Shown here in pieces: positions 18,622 to 27,037 of a stretch of 64,000 nucleotides of DNA. The DNA lies in contig NZ_JAVAMP010000010.1 of the NCBI RefSeq assembly GCF_030730905.1, positions 107,125 to 171,124 of the forward strand, in the 5' to 3' direction. Source of the DNA: Chengkuizengella axinellae. GTDB lineage: Bacteria > Bacillota > Bacilli > Paenibacillales > KCTC-33759. Every line of letters begins with the position of its first letter. Position 1 is the first letter of the stretch. Below the pieces are notes generated by a model. It was not told the origin of the DNA and did not search any database. It was given only the letters and a program-made list of their open reading frames with translations. Position numbers and translations under genes: made by a program.

Positions 18622-18804
18622 CTATCCCTTTTTGTTATTCTTTTTCCTCTCGTTTTCCTCTAACTGTTCATTTGCCTGATGGATTTCCTCTGAGTTAGAA
18701 GGAATTGGTTTTGTAATTTCAGATAGGTCAAATCCCCCAACCGCAGAAACCCCCATTAAATAAGATGATAATGCAACGGTAGATACTAATTTTTTAAATG
18801 CCAT
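18622..18804 (-). CDS. Small secreted peptide, 60 residues
   Basis: The ATG at 18804 (reverse strand) follows AGGAGGAAAT, an excellent ribosome site. The peptide has a signal-sequence-like front (KKLVSTVALSSYLMGVSAVGG) and a short charged tail rich in Glu, Asn and Lys. No family is recognised. Its size and layout resemble exported signalling or regulatory peptides of Bacillales, but no partner receptor gene is nearby, so this is only a possibility. Confidence 0.5.
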   Translation of the reverse strand: MAFKKLVSTVALSSYLMGVSAVGGFDLSEITKPIPSNSEEIHQANEQLEENERKKNNKKG

Positions 18805-19532
18805 TTTAATTTCCTCCTATTCCGTTTATATGGAAATGTTTTGTGTTTGAATAGCATACGCCCCTTATATTAAAGAAAGGTTAGTCAAACATTAAAATCA
18901 CATAAAATGTTAGGTTTTATTTCCATACAGTATCCAATGTTTCGTTTACAATCATTCTTACTAATTCGTTTGATGTTCTCTTAATAAGAAATAAAGACAA
19001 CTAGTTACTTCTCTTCTAAAAAAGCAGCTCTGTGTTTAGTTTCAATCGATTCATATGGGATAAAAAGTAGTTGCCAAACACTCAATAACATCTTTCAATT
19101 TCAGTTTTGATGCGATGTGGACAAATATTCTTGATATAATTTTTGAACAAAAAGCCAACTTATTTATTTCCTCTAAAAAATAGTAAATTTTATGTGGAAA
19201 AAACTACTTAAATTGACGTATTTGATGGTATAATGTAAAAAAAAGCTGTTTTTTGATATAGAATTTGTTCAAATCCCTTTTACAGAGGAAATAAATAGTT
19301 AATAGAATATGTCGTTCGTGCTTAAAATCGCAAATATACCTTGATTTAACGCTTATTTACGATTTTAAGAGTGACCGGAAACAAACACCCTTTCTCTGAG
19401 AGATTTTTTTTTGAGCAGGCTTTATATTTCAAGGATTTTTTTAGTTTTTGTCGAATTATATAATTGAAGTGCGTGTTCAGAAGGGACTTTTTGAACAACC
19501 TCTAAGACTACCAAGAATCGGGAAGTGATAAA
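18805..19532. other. Non-coding stretch upstream of ftsE
   Basis: About 730 very A+T-rich bases. I see no convincing gene. It contains a 16-bp inverted repeat with one mismatch (CTTAAAATCGCAAATA at 19321-19336 and TATTTACGATTTTAAG at 19354-19369), and at 19473-19506 a hairpin motif shared with the region before the response regulator gene. Confidence 0.5.
19473..19506 (+). repeat. TTCARAAGGG...TTTTTGAACAAC hairpin motif before ftsE
   Basis: GTTCAGAAGGGACTTTTTGAAC can fold back on itself and is followed by AACCTCTAA. Almost the same sequence, in the same orientation relative to the gene, lies at 53893-53926 upstream of the response regulator. Confidence 0.5.
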
Positions 19533-20219
19533 GTGATAGAGATGCAGGGTGTTTTCAAAAAATATCCAGATGGCAACGATGCCTTAAAAGGCATTAACTT
19601 GGTTGTCGATCAAAATGAATTTGTATACATAGTAGGTCCATCAGGCGCTGGTAAATCCACATTTATGAAATTAATCTATCGAGAAGAAAAACCCACAAAA
19701 GGACAAATTGTCGTAAATGGTTTTAATATTGGAAAACTGAAGCAAAGAAAAATTCCATATGTAAGAAGAAATATCGGTGTTATATTTCAAGATTTCCGTT
19801 TGCTTCCAAAGCTCACAGTTGCAGAAAATGTCGCATTTGCGATGGAAGTGATAGAAGAACCCAAAAAAGTAATCAGAAAACGGACCAATGAAGTATTAAG
19901 TTTAGTTCGATTAAAGGGTAAAGCAAATGCGTATCCCTCACAATTGTCTGGTGGTGAGCAACAAAGAGTTGCGATAGCTAGAGCAATAGTAAACAACCCT
20001 TCTTTGATTATTGCAGATGAACCAACAGGGAATTTAGATCCAGAAACATCTTGGGGCATCATGGAGCTCTTAGAGGAAATTAATTTTAGGGGAACAACGA
20101 TCATCATGGCTACACACAACAAAGAAATTGTAAACAAAATGAGAAAACGAGTGATTGCTATAGAAGATGGAGTTATTGTAAGAGACCAAGAACGAGGTGA
20201 ATACGGATATGAAGTTTAG
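19533..20219 (+). CDS. ftsE: Cell division ATP-binding protein FtsE (GTG start)
   Basis: FtsE is the ABC-type ATPase that, with FtsX, transmits a signal across the membrane to activate peptidoglycan hydrolases during elongation or division. The 228-residue protein has Walker A GPSGAGKST, the ABC signature LSGGEQQRVAIARAI, Walker B LIIADEPTGNLDPE and a switch histidine in MATHNKEI. The start is GTG at 19533, followed by IEMQGVFKKYPDG. It overlaps ftsX by 11 bases, so the pair is translated together, as in B. subtilis. Confidence 0.96.
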   Translation: MIEMQGVFKKYPDGNDALKGINLVVDQNEFVYIVGPSGAGKSTFMKLIYREEKPTKGQIVVNGFNIGKLKQRKIPYVRRNIGVIFQDFRLLPKLTVAENVAFAMEVIEEPKKVIRKRTNEVLSLVRLKGKANAYPSQLSGGEQQRVAIARAIVNNPSLIIADEPTGNLDPETSWGIMELLEEINFRGTTIIMATHNKEIVNKMRKRVIAIEDGVIVRDQERGEYGYEV

Positions 20220-21282
20220 CACAATCGGTAGACACTTTCGTGAAGGGTTCAAAAACGTTATTCGTAATGCGTGGATGTCATTTGCATCCATTAGTTCTAT
20301 TGCGATTCCTCTTTTTATATTAGGTGTATTTTTATTACTAACCTCAAATGTAGATGAGTTCTTAAATGATCTTGAGAGTCAAGTTGAAGTAAAGGTTTTT
20401 CTACATACAGAAGTACCTCAAGATGAAATTCTTTCAATTAAAAATAAGATTGCTACGATTGATGAAATTAAGAGAGTTACACACATAACAAAAGAGCAAG
20501 GTATGGCAGATCTTAGAGAAAGAATTGGAGATCCTTTGGAAGGTTATGATGGGGAAGAAAATCCACTCCCAGATTCCTTTGTGGTTGAAGTTTATCAACC
20601 TAGAGAAGTGAAAACAGCTGCTGAAAAAATTGAAAGTTTGTTTGAAAATGAATTTATAACGATTGAACGAGCGATATCAGATGAAGTGGATCAATCAGAC
20701 GAGTCAACCACTACAGATGGAGAGAATACAGCAGAAGAACAAACACCGGAAGAAAGTACAACAGAAGGAACTGCAACAGATGAAGAATCAATTACAGAAG
20801 AGCCATTAACACAAGACACTGAAATTCCAGTGATAGAGAGTGTAAAATATGGTCAGGGATATGTAGAAAAATTACTTACAATTACCAATACGATCAGACT
20901 CATTGGATTTATTATTGTTATTGGATTAGTATTTACAGCGATGTTTTTAATTGCGAATACGATTAAGCTGACGATTATGTCAAGAAGTAGTGAAGTAGAA
21001 ATTATGAAGCTAGTAGGTGCAACCAATCAGTTTATTCGTTGGCCGTTTTTCATTGAAGGGGCTGTTATTGGAGTTATTGGTTCATTCATTCCAAGCGCGA
21101 TTCTTTACTTTGGATACTCCGGCTTAGAGCAAAGAAGTGAGCTCCAGTTAGGTATCTTAGGTATTAAAATGATTCCTGTGAATGAAGCGACGCCACAAAT
21201 ACTGATGGTATTGTTTGCAATCGGTATTGTGATAGGTGTTTTTGGAAGTCTATTATCTATTAGAAAACATTTGAAAGTATAA
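20209..21282 (+). CDS. ftsX: Cell division membrane protein FtsX with acidic insert
   Basis: FtsX is the membrane partner of FtsE. It shows a short cytoplasmic N-terminus, a first TM helix (SISSIAIPLFILGVFLLL), an extracellular domain and three further TM helices in the last 130 residues. It is 357 residues, longer than the usual 290-300. The excess is a low-complexity Thr/Glu/Ser-rich stretch at about residues 160-210 (DQSDESTTTDGENTAEEQ and so on) inside the extracellular domain. The ATG at 20209, after GAGGTGA and overlapping ftsE, is preferred over an in-frame GTG at 20197. The next gene encodes a LytM/M23 hydrolase, a plausible target of the FtsEX signal. Confidence 0.94.
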   Translation: MKFSTIGRHFREGFKNVIRNAWMSFASISSIAIPLFILGVFLLLTSNVDEFLNDLESQVEVKVFLHTEVPQDEILSIKNKIATIDEIKRVTHITKEQGMADLRERIGDPLEGYDGEENPLPDSFVVEVYQPREVKTAAEKIESLFENEFITIERAISDEVDQSDESTTTDGENTAEEQTPEESTTEGTATDEESITEEPLTQDTEIPVIESVKYGQGYVEKLLTITNTIRLIGFIIVIGLVFTAMFLIANTIKLTIMSRSSEVEIMKLVGATNQFIRWPFFIEGAVIGVIGSFIPSAILYFGYSGLEQRSELQLGILGIKMIPVNEATPQILMVLFAIGIVIGVFGSLLSIRKHLKV

Positions 21283-21307
21283 TATATTTGTTGACGAGGT
21301 GGAGCCG

Positions 21308-22504
21308 GTGTTAAAGAAGGTTTTTGTTGTTTTTTTATTATCTCTATTTATATTAACTTCTATTTTGTTACCAGACCAAGGACAAGCTGACGATTCAGGA
21401 AATATAGAGCAAATAAATGCCCAAATAAATGAGGCAAAAGCTAAACGACAACAAGCACAAAAGGATAAACAGATTGCTATCGGTATAATAAGAAATTATG
21501 AAACTAAAATAGCTTCTACTGAGCAAGAGATACATCAACTTGAACTTGAAATAGAGAAAAAGAATCAAGAGATAGCAGAATTAGAAGGTAAAATAAATCA
21601 AACATTTGAAGAACTTGATGTCACGAAAGAAGAGCTGGATGATGCGATACAACGTGTAATTGATCGCAATGAGTTACTTCAGTCCAGACTATACATCATG
21701 TACACAAATGGTTCTGTTTCATACTTAGATGTGATGTTAAGTGCAACTAGTTTCACAGACTTTTTAGAACGATTCGAAGCTTTAAACACAATTTTAAGTA
21801 ATGATAAAGTCTTATTAGAGGAAAGAAAACATGATCAAGCAATCATTGAAGAGAAGAAAGCGAGCATTGAAGCAACGATTGCGTTGTTGAATGAGGACTT
21901 TGAAGAATTAGAACAGAAACGATTGGATCTCACACAACAAGAAAAAGATAAAGCAGTAGCTATTTCTACTTTTAATGAGGAAAAAAAGAATCAAGAAGAA
22001 GTAGTTCATGAAGCAGATGAAATTGACAAAGAATCAGAAGAATTAATGAACAAATTAATCGCGGAAAGACAAAAGCTATTATCAAAAAACTTAAAATTCA
22101 ACGGAAACTTGGCATATCCACTCCCACAAGATGGGAATTATCGTATTACTTCTAAATTCGGTACGAGAACAGATCCGTTTACAGGAAAAACCTCAAGCCA
22201 TACTGGGGTAGATATTGCGGCACCAGGTGGAACGAATATTTTAGCATCTGGTGATGGTGTTGTGATCGTGGCAGAATATTATTATTCCTATGGAAATGCA
22301 GTGGTAATAGATCATGGAAGTGGGATAACTACCCTATACGGACATATGAAGCAGATTAATGTAACTAAGGGTCAGAACGTAAGTCAAGGAGATAAAATTG
22401 GAGAAGTAGGAACAACAGGTAGATCTACAGGTAATCACTTGCATTTTGAAGTGCGCAAGGATGGTACTCGTGTAGAACCAAATGATTATGTTAGTTTGTA
22501 TTAA
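21308..22504 (+). CDS. Coiled-coil LytM/M23 murein hydrolase (EnvC/PcsB-like)
   Basis: This secreted 398-residue protein has a signal peptide (VFVVFLLSLFILTSILL), a long coiled coil (about residues 30-255, rich in EIEKKNQEIAELEGKINQ-type heptads) and a C-terminal LytM (M23) domain. The zinc and catalytic residues are intact (HTGVD, GHMKQ, HLHFEVR). Coiled-coil plus hydrolase is the architecture of FtsEX-controlled peptidoglycan enzymes, and the gene lies 25 bases after ftsX, so FtsEX control is a strong inference. The start is GTG at 21308, which has GAGGTGG at proper spacing. An in-frame GTG at 21299 lacks a ribosome site. Confidence 0.88.
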   Translation: MLKKVFVVFLLSLFILTSILLPDQGQADDSGNIEQINAQINEAKAKRQQAQKDKQIAIGIIRNYETKIASTEQEIHQLELEIEKKNQEIAELEGKINQTFEELDVTKEELDDAIQRVIDRNELLQSRLYIMYTNGSVSYLDVMLSATSFTDFLERFEALNTILSNDKVLLEERKHDQAIIEEKKASIEATIALLNEDFEELEQKRLDLTQQEKDKAVAISTFNEEKKNQEEVVHEADEIDKESEELMNKLIAERQKLLSKNLKFNGNLAYPLPQDGNYRITSKFGTRTDPFTGKTSSHTGVDIAAPGGTNILASGDGVVIVAEYYYSYGNAVVIDHGSGITTLYGHMKQINVTKGQNVSQGDKIGEVGTTGRSTGNHLHFEVRKDGTRVEPNDYVSLY

Positions 22505-22569
22505 AAGAATTGGACTTGACATATAATACAAAGATGAGCTTCAAGATCCATAGTTAGGTAGGTGAGTCA

Positions 22570-24030
22570 ATGGTTTTAAAACGAAGTACGGTTACAATAT
22601 TAATTATACTTTCCATGATAATTGGAGCAGTGCTTTCTATTACAATTGTAAATTGGAGCACTTCCATATTTGCAGAACAAGACGAAACAGAACAAGAAAC
22701 CATGAAAGAAGAGACAAAGGATACCTTCGGTTTTACAGAAACGGATCTAAAGAAAATGTCTACAGTGTTTGGGATTATCGGAAACGATTATTACAAGGAA
22801 ATGGATAAAACAGAAATTATAGATGGTGCGATACGTGGTATGCTCGCTTCACTAGATGATCCATATACTGTATATTATGATGCAGAGCAATCCAAAATGT
22901 TCAGAGAAGCTGTGAATTCTTCTATTACTGGTATTGGTGCGGAAGTAACGATGGAAGATAATAGAGTAACAGTGGTTTCACCAATTAAAGACTCCCCAGC
23001 TGAACAAGCAGGTATTCGAGCAAAAGATCAAATTATCTCTGTAAATGGAGAAAGTTTGGAAGGTTTGACACTAAATGATGCTGTTTTAAAAATCAGGGGT
23101 CCAAAAGGAACGCAAGCAAAGTTAGAAATTCTTAGATCAGGATTTAACGAAACGATAGAAATTATCGTTGTACGTGATCAGATAGATATTGAAACGATTC
23201 AATCTGAAATGCTTGAAGGAAATATAGGATACATAGAAATCAAGCAGTTTTCTCAGCATACATCAGATCGGTTCCATGAGGATCTAACTCAATTGGAGAG
23301 TGAAGGTTTACAGTCATTAATTATTGATGTTAGAAACAATCCAGGTGGGTTTTTGGATACAGCAATAGAATTATTGGATCCTTTGCTTGAAGAAGGAAAA
23401 ATCATTGTACAAGTTGAGGATCGCCAAGGGAATAGACAAGAGACTCGATCTAAGCAAGGAGGAAAACCATACTCCATAGTCGTTTTAACAAATAACGGAA
23501 GTGCAAGTGCTTCTGAAATTTTAGCGGGTGCTATCCGAGAGTCAGCAGATGGGATAATCGTCGGTGAAAATACTTTTGGAAAAGGAACAGTACAAAATAC
23601 ATTTCCTAGTGGAGTGAATGATGGCAGTGAGTTGAAAGTAACCATTGCTAAATGGCTGACACCAAATGGAAATTTCATTAATGAAGTAGGTATTGAGCCA
23701 GATTATATCGTAGAACAACCAGCTTTTTATACTGTGGCTCCGTTACGAAAGGATGAAGTTTTATCTCTTGAGTCTGTTGGAGAAAATGTGAAAACATTAC
23801 AGATCATGCTTGAAAGTTTAGGGTTCAACCCTGAAAGAAGTGATGGATTTTTTGATGTGAAAACAGAAGCGGCATTGAAAAACTTCCAAGCAGAAAACGG
23901 TTTATCGGTAACAGGCAAAGTAGATGAGCTGACTGCAAACGAAATTGAAAAACAAATTATTGCTAAATTTAATGATCCTGAAAATGATTATCAACTACAA
24001 AAGGCAATAAAGGTTTTAAGTGGAAGTTAG
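22570..24030 (+). CDS. ctpB: Carboxy-terminal processing protease CtpB with peptidoglycan-binding domain
   Basis: This S41 serine protease is exported by an N-terminal signal anchor. A PDZ domain lies at about residues 105-180 (SPAEQAGIRAKDQIISVNGE). The catalytic set is Ser313 (GSASASE), Lys338 and Gln342, with the spacing of the B. subtilis CtpB triad (from memory Ser309/Lys334/Gln338). The C-terminus carries a PG_binding_1 module (VKTLQIMLESLGFNP). In B. subtilis CtpB cleaves SpoIVFA during sporulation; a similar role here is possible. The 486-residue length is typical. A terminator at 24064-24106 separates it from a shorter paralogue. Confidence 0.9.
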   Translation: MVLKRSTVTILIILSMIIGAVLSITIVNWSTSIFAEQDETEQETMKEETKDTFGFTETDLKKMSTVFGIIGNDYYKEMDKTEIIDGAIRGMLASLDDPYTVYYDAEQSKMFREAVNSSITGIGAEVTMEDNRVTVVSPIKDSPAEQAGIRAKDQIISVNGESLEGLTLNDAVLKIRGPKGTQAKLEILRSGFNETIEIIVVRDQIDIETIQSEMLEGNIGYIEIKQFSQHTSDRFHEDLTQLESEGLQSLIIDVRNNPGGFLDTAIELLDPLLEEGKIIVQVEDRQGNRQETRSKQGGKPYSIVVLTNNGSASASEILAGAIRESADGIIVGENTFGKGTVQNTFPSGVNDGSELKVTIAKWLTPNGNFINEVGIEPDYIVEQPAFYTVAPLRKDEVLSLESVGENVKTLQIMLESLGFNPERSDGFFDVKTEAALKNFQAENGLSVTGKVDELTANEIEKQIIAKFNDPENDYQLQKAIKVLSGS

Positions 24031-24063
24031 CAGGATTTAATTATTCTTATGTCGAAATGATTG

Positions 24064-24106
24064 TAGGAGGGTTGGGTCAGAAATACTCAATCTTCCTATT
24101 TTTTTT
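24064..24106 (+). terminator. Terminator between the two CtpB genes
   Basis: TAGGAGGGTTGGGT pairs over 14 positions (three G-U) with ACTCAATCTTCCTA, followed by eight T residues. Confidence 0.75.
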
Positions 24107-24181
24107 CAGTGTGATCATAATCAACCTGTCAACTAAATATTTATGGAAAACAAAAAGTATTAATGATAGGTAGGTGAGCTT

Positions 24182-25354
24182 ATGTTTTTTAGAGGTCGTA
24201 CTGTTATAATGATAGTTACACTTTCGATGATGATTGGTTCCGTATTTACATTTACAGTTGTAAATATGAACACTACTGGCTTTACGAATGTAGAATTAAA
24301 AAAAATATCTTCTGTAATTGGAATGATTGAAGAAGAGCATTATAATCAAGTTGATAAAACTAAAATGCTTGATGCAGCCATAAGGGGTATGGTAGATTGG
24401 CTAGAAGACCCTTACACTGTTTATTATGATGCAGAGCATATGAAGCAAATGGATGAGTTGAATTATAGATTTTCGTCAGGAATAGGTACAGAGATTGCTA
24501 TGGAAGAGAATCGAGTTACTGTTATATCCCCTGTTAAAAATTCACCCTCAGAACAAGCCGGAATTCAAGCTAGAGATCAAATCATTTCTGTGAATGGAGA
24601 AAGTTTAGAAGGACTTTCATTAAAGGAAGCAGTTTTAAAATTAAGAGGTCCTAAAGGAACGCATGCTAATTTAGAAATTATTAGACCAGGAGTAACAGAA
24701 CCTCTAAAAATCACTGTAGTACGTAATAACCTTGAAGTTGAAACCGTTCATTTGGAAATGCTTGAAGGAAATATTGGTAAAATGAAAATTGATCAATTTT
24801 CACAATATACTGCACAACATTTTCATGAGGGTTTGAGGGAATTAGAGGATGAAGGAATGCAGTCACTTATAATAGATGTTCGCAGCAATCCTGGAGGACT
24901 GTTAAACAGTGTGGTTGATGTTTTAAACCCATTGCTAGAAAATGGAAAGTTGATTGTCCAAGTTGAAGACAAAGAAGGAAATCGAAAGCAATTTTTTTCT
25001 GATGGGAACGGTAAACCTTATCCAATAGTTGTTTTAACGAATCATGGTAGTGCTAGTGCATCTGAAATATTAGCAGGAGCAATTAAAGATTCTGCCGATG
25101 GGATCATTGTTGGTGAAAATACCTTTGGGAAAGGAACTGTACAAAAAACCTTTCTTACAGCAGGAGAAGATGGTAGTCAGTTGAAAATCACAACTGAAAG
25201 ATGGTTAACTCCAGCTGGGAGAGTTATTCATGAAAAAGGAATAGAACCTGATATTTTGGTGGAACAACCTTTATTTTTCGCAACTAATTCTTTAGAATCT
25301 AATCATAGTGATTTACAATTACAAAAAGCAGTAGAAATATTAAAGCAAAGTTAA
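24182..25354 (+). CDS. Second CtpB-like S41 protease lacking the peptidoglycan-binding domain
   Basis: This 390-residue tandem paralogue of the preceding protease has the same layout (signal anchor, PDZ with SPSEQAGIQARDQIISVNGE, S41 core). The catalytic Ser292, Lys317 and Gln321 are all present, so it should be active. It ends without the PG_binding_1 module but keeps the same final motif DLQLQKAVEILKQS. Many stretches are nearly identical to the first copy, so the duplication happened within this lineage. An own RBS (AGGTGAG) and an upstream terminator suggest separate expression. Substrates are unknown. Confidence 0.88.
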   Translation: MFFRGRTVIMIVTLSMMIGSVFTFTVVNMNTTGFTNVELKKISSVIGMIEEEHYNQVDKTKMLDAAIRGMVDWLEDPYTVYYDAEHMKQMDELNYRFSSGIGTEIAMEENRVTVISPVKNSPSEQAGIQARDQIISVNGESLEGLSLKEAVLKLRGPKGTHANLEIIRPGVTEPLKITVVRNNLEVETVHLEMLEGNIGKMKIDQFSQYTAQHFHEGLRELEDEGMQSLIIDVRSNPGGLLNSVVDVLNPLLENGKLIVQVEDKEGNRKQFFSDGNGKPYPIVVLTNHGSASASEILAGAIKDSADGIIVGENTFGKGTVQKTFLTAGEDGSQLKITTERWLTPAGRVIHEKGIEPDILVEQPLFFATNSLESNHSDLQLQKAVEILKQS

Positions 25355-25414
25355 ACTTTTTTATAGACGGATCGGTGAATTTTCTTCCAAATCAAGTTCA
25401 AGGAGATTAAAGCA

Positions 25415-26707
25415 ATGGAATTCATAATACAATTATCGTTGGAATTAGTACAAGCTTTAAAGGTGTTGTTCCTTCAGCCCTTTTATTATTTAGGTATATT
25501 GTTTGTGATCTTTCAATATAGAAGACAAATTTATTTAGAAAGAAAACTATTCCACACTAAATTGCATTCTCTTTTGAATGAAACTTGGAAAACCTTAGGT
25601 TGGGGATTGCTTGGTGGGTTTGTTTGTTCAGTATTTATGATTTTTTTAGGCGTAAGCATCTCATTTGAGGTATTGATCATTCTTTGGATAATTTCATTGA
25701 TATTGATTTTATTTAGAGTTCGATTTTTATGTTTTTCATACTCTGTTGGAATTTTGGGCATATTGCACGTACTCATTGTCTCGTTTCCGTTTTTGGGACC
25801 GTTGGAAAATACTTGGATTATTCAAGTTATAAAAGATGTAAATGTACCTTCATTACTAAGTTTAGTTGCAATAGTGCATATGTTAGAAGCTTTTTTATAT
25901 TACATAAATGGAGTGAAATCCTCTACACCGTTATTTATTAAAGGAAAACGTGGAAAGATTGTAGGGGGTTATCATTTTCAAGGTTTTTGGCCTGTTCCAC
26001 TGTTTTTATTAATCCCGACAACTTCATCCAGTGTAATATTGCCTTGGAACCCAATTCTAAGCAGCGACATGCTAGCAGGTGGGTGGATGATGATTGCATT
26101 TCCAATTGTCATAGGATTTTCAGAAATGACTCGAGTTAAACTTCCAGTCGAAAAGGTCAAGTGGAGTGCAAAATGGCTGTTGATTTACAGCATTGTCCTT
26201 TTAGGACTAGCAATTGCTGCCAATTATTTGCCGATTCTTACTTTTTCAGCTGTACTGTTTTGTATCATCTTTCATGAAGGCATTGTTTATTACAGTAAAA
26301 AGCAAGAGATTAATCAAACTCCTATCTATGTTCATGATGAGAGTGGATTATATATACTTGGTATTCTCCCAAATAGCCCTGCGGAAAAAATGGGTGTAGA
26401 AACAGGGGAGAAGATCCATAAGGTGAATGGGTTGGAAGTTCATACGAAGGAAGAGCTCCACCAAGCAATTCGCATGAATCCTGCTTATTGTAAATTAGAA
26501 ATTATTAATCTTGATGGTCAGAGTAAATTTGTAAAGTGCCCATTATTTTCGGGGGAACATCATCAACTAGGCTTAATTATAGCACCAGATGAGAAGGCGA
26601 TGTACTATATGGAGCTTCATGAGAAGCCAATTTGGTCTTATGTGAGAATGAAGCTGTCTGGAATATTTAAAGTGGAACAGCATTCAAAAAATAATGTTGA
26701 TGTTTAG
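25415..26707 (+). CDS. minJ: MinJ-like multi-pass membrane protein with C-terminal PDZ domain
   Basis: This 430-residue protein has seven or eight hydrophobic segments in the first 290 residues and a PDZ domain at about 310-390 (GILPNSPAEKMGVETGEKIH). That layout and the place between ctpB and uvrBA match B. subtilis MinJ (YvjD), which bridges DivIVA and MinD and positions the divisome. The link rests on architecture and synteny, not on a sequence search. RBS AAGGAGATT precedes the ATG. A terminator follows. Confidence 0.75.
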   Translation: MEFIIQLSLELVQALKVLFLQPFYYLGILFVIFQYRRQIYLERKLFHTKLHSLLNETWKTLGWGLLGGFVCSVFMIFLGVSISFEVLIILWIISLILILFRVRFLCFSYSVGILGILHVLIVSFPFLGPLENTWIIQVIKDVNVPSLLSLVAIVHMLEAFLYYINGVKSSTPLFIKGKRGKIVGGYHFQGFWPVPLFLLIPTTSSSVILPWNPILSSDMLAGGWMMIAFPIVIGFSEMTRVKLPVEKVKWSAKWLLIYSIVLLGLAIAANYLPILTFSAVLFCIIFHEGIVYYSKKQEINQTPIYVHDESGLYILGILPNSPAEKMGVETGEKIHKVNGLEVHTKEELHQAIRMNPAYCKLEIINLDGQSKFVKCPLFSGEHHQLGLIIAPDEKAMYYMELHEKPIWSYVRMKLSGIFKVEQHSKNNVDV

Positions 26708-26721
26708 AAGGAATCTTTGTT

Positions 26722-26752
26722 AAAAACCTTTGATTATTTGTCGAAGGTTTTT
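26722..26752 (+). terminator. Terminator after minJ
   Basis: AAAAACCTTTGA pairs with TCGAAGGTTTTTT around a 7-nt loop and ends in a T-run. Confidence 0.75.
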
Positions 26753-26871
26753 TGCTGTGCAGTCTATTTTCTTTTCATATATACTAGGTAGGATGCTGTA
26801 CATTTTTATTGTTGTTATCGTAAGAAAAATATACCCGTGATTTGCATTTTGTTATAGTTTTTGGGTATGTT

Positions 26872-26906
26872 CATTTAATTACGACAGTAGTTGACGTAAT
26901 TAAATG
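26872..26906. repeat. Perfect 12-bp inverted repeat upstream of uvrB
   Basis: CATTTAATTACG (26872-26883) and CGTAATTAAATG (26895-26906) are perfect inverted repeats 11 bases apart. A -35-like TTGACG sits inside the right half (26891-26896). It could be an operator. The function is unknown. Confidence 0.5.
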
Positions 26907-26958
26907 TTATATTAAAATTATATGTAAATGTAAAGATGAATTTCCACAGTTTTGAAAT

Positions 26959-26987
26959 TTGCATCAACACTATTTTCAAGGTATAAT
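26959..26987 (+). promoter_or_regulatory. Probable sigma-A promoter of uvrBA
   Basis: TTGCAT (26959-26964), a 17-bp spacer and a perfect TATAAT (26982-26987), 50 bases before the uvrB start. Confidence 0.6.
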
Positions 26988-26995
26988 ATGAGATG

Positions 26996-27009
26996 GGAAC
27001 AAGTATTCC
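26996..27009 (+). promoter_or_regulatory. Candidate LexA/SOS box before uvrB
   Basis: GGAACAAGTATTCC resembles the Bacillus LexA box (CGAAC-N4-GTTCG) with one core mismatch. It lies just after the -10, where LexA would block transcription. uvrB is a known SOS gene in B. subtilis. Confidence 0.4.
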
Positions 27010-27037
27010 TATTAATTTATATTAGGCAGGTGTCTAC

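Noticed and set aside
18980..19100. Reverse-strand frame of about 29 codons (LLSVWQLLFIPYESIETKHR) as a gene or transposase remnant
   Set aside because: It is too short, has stop codons just upstream, and shows no recognisable motif.
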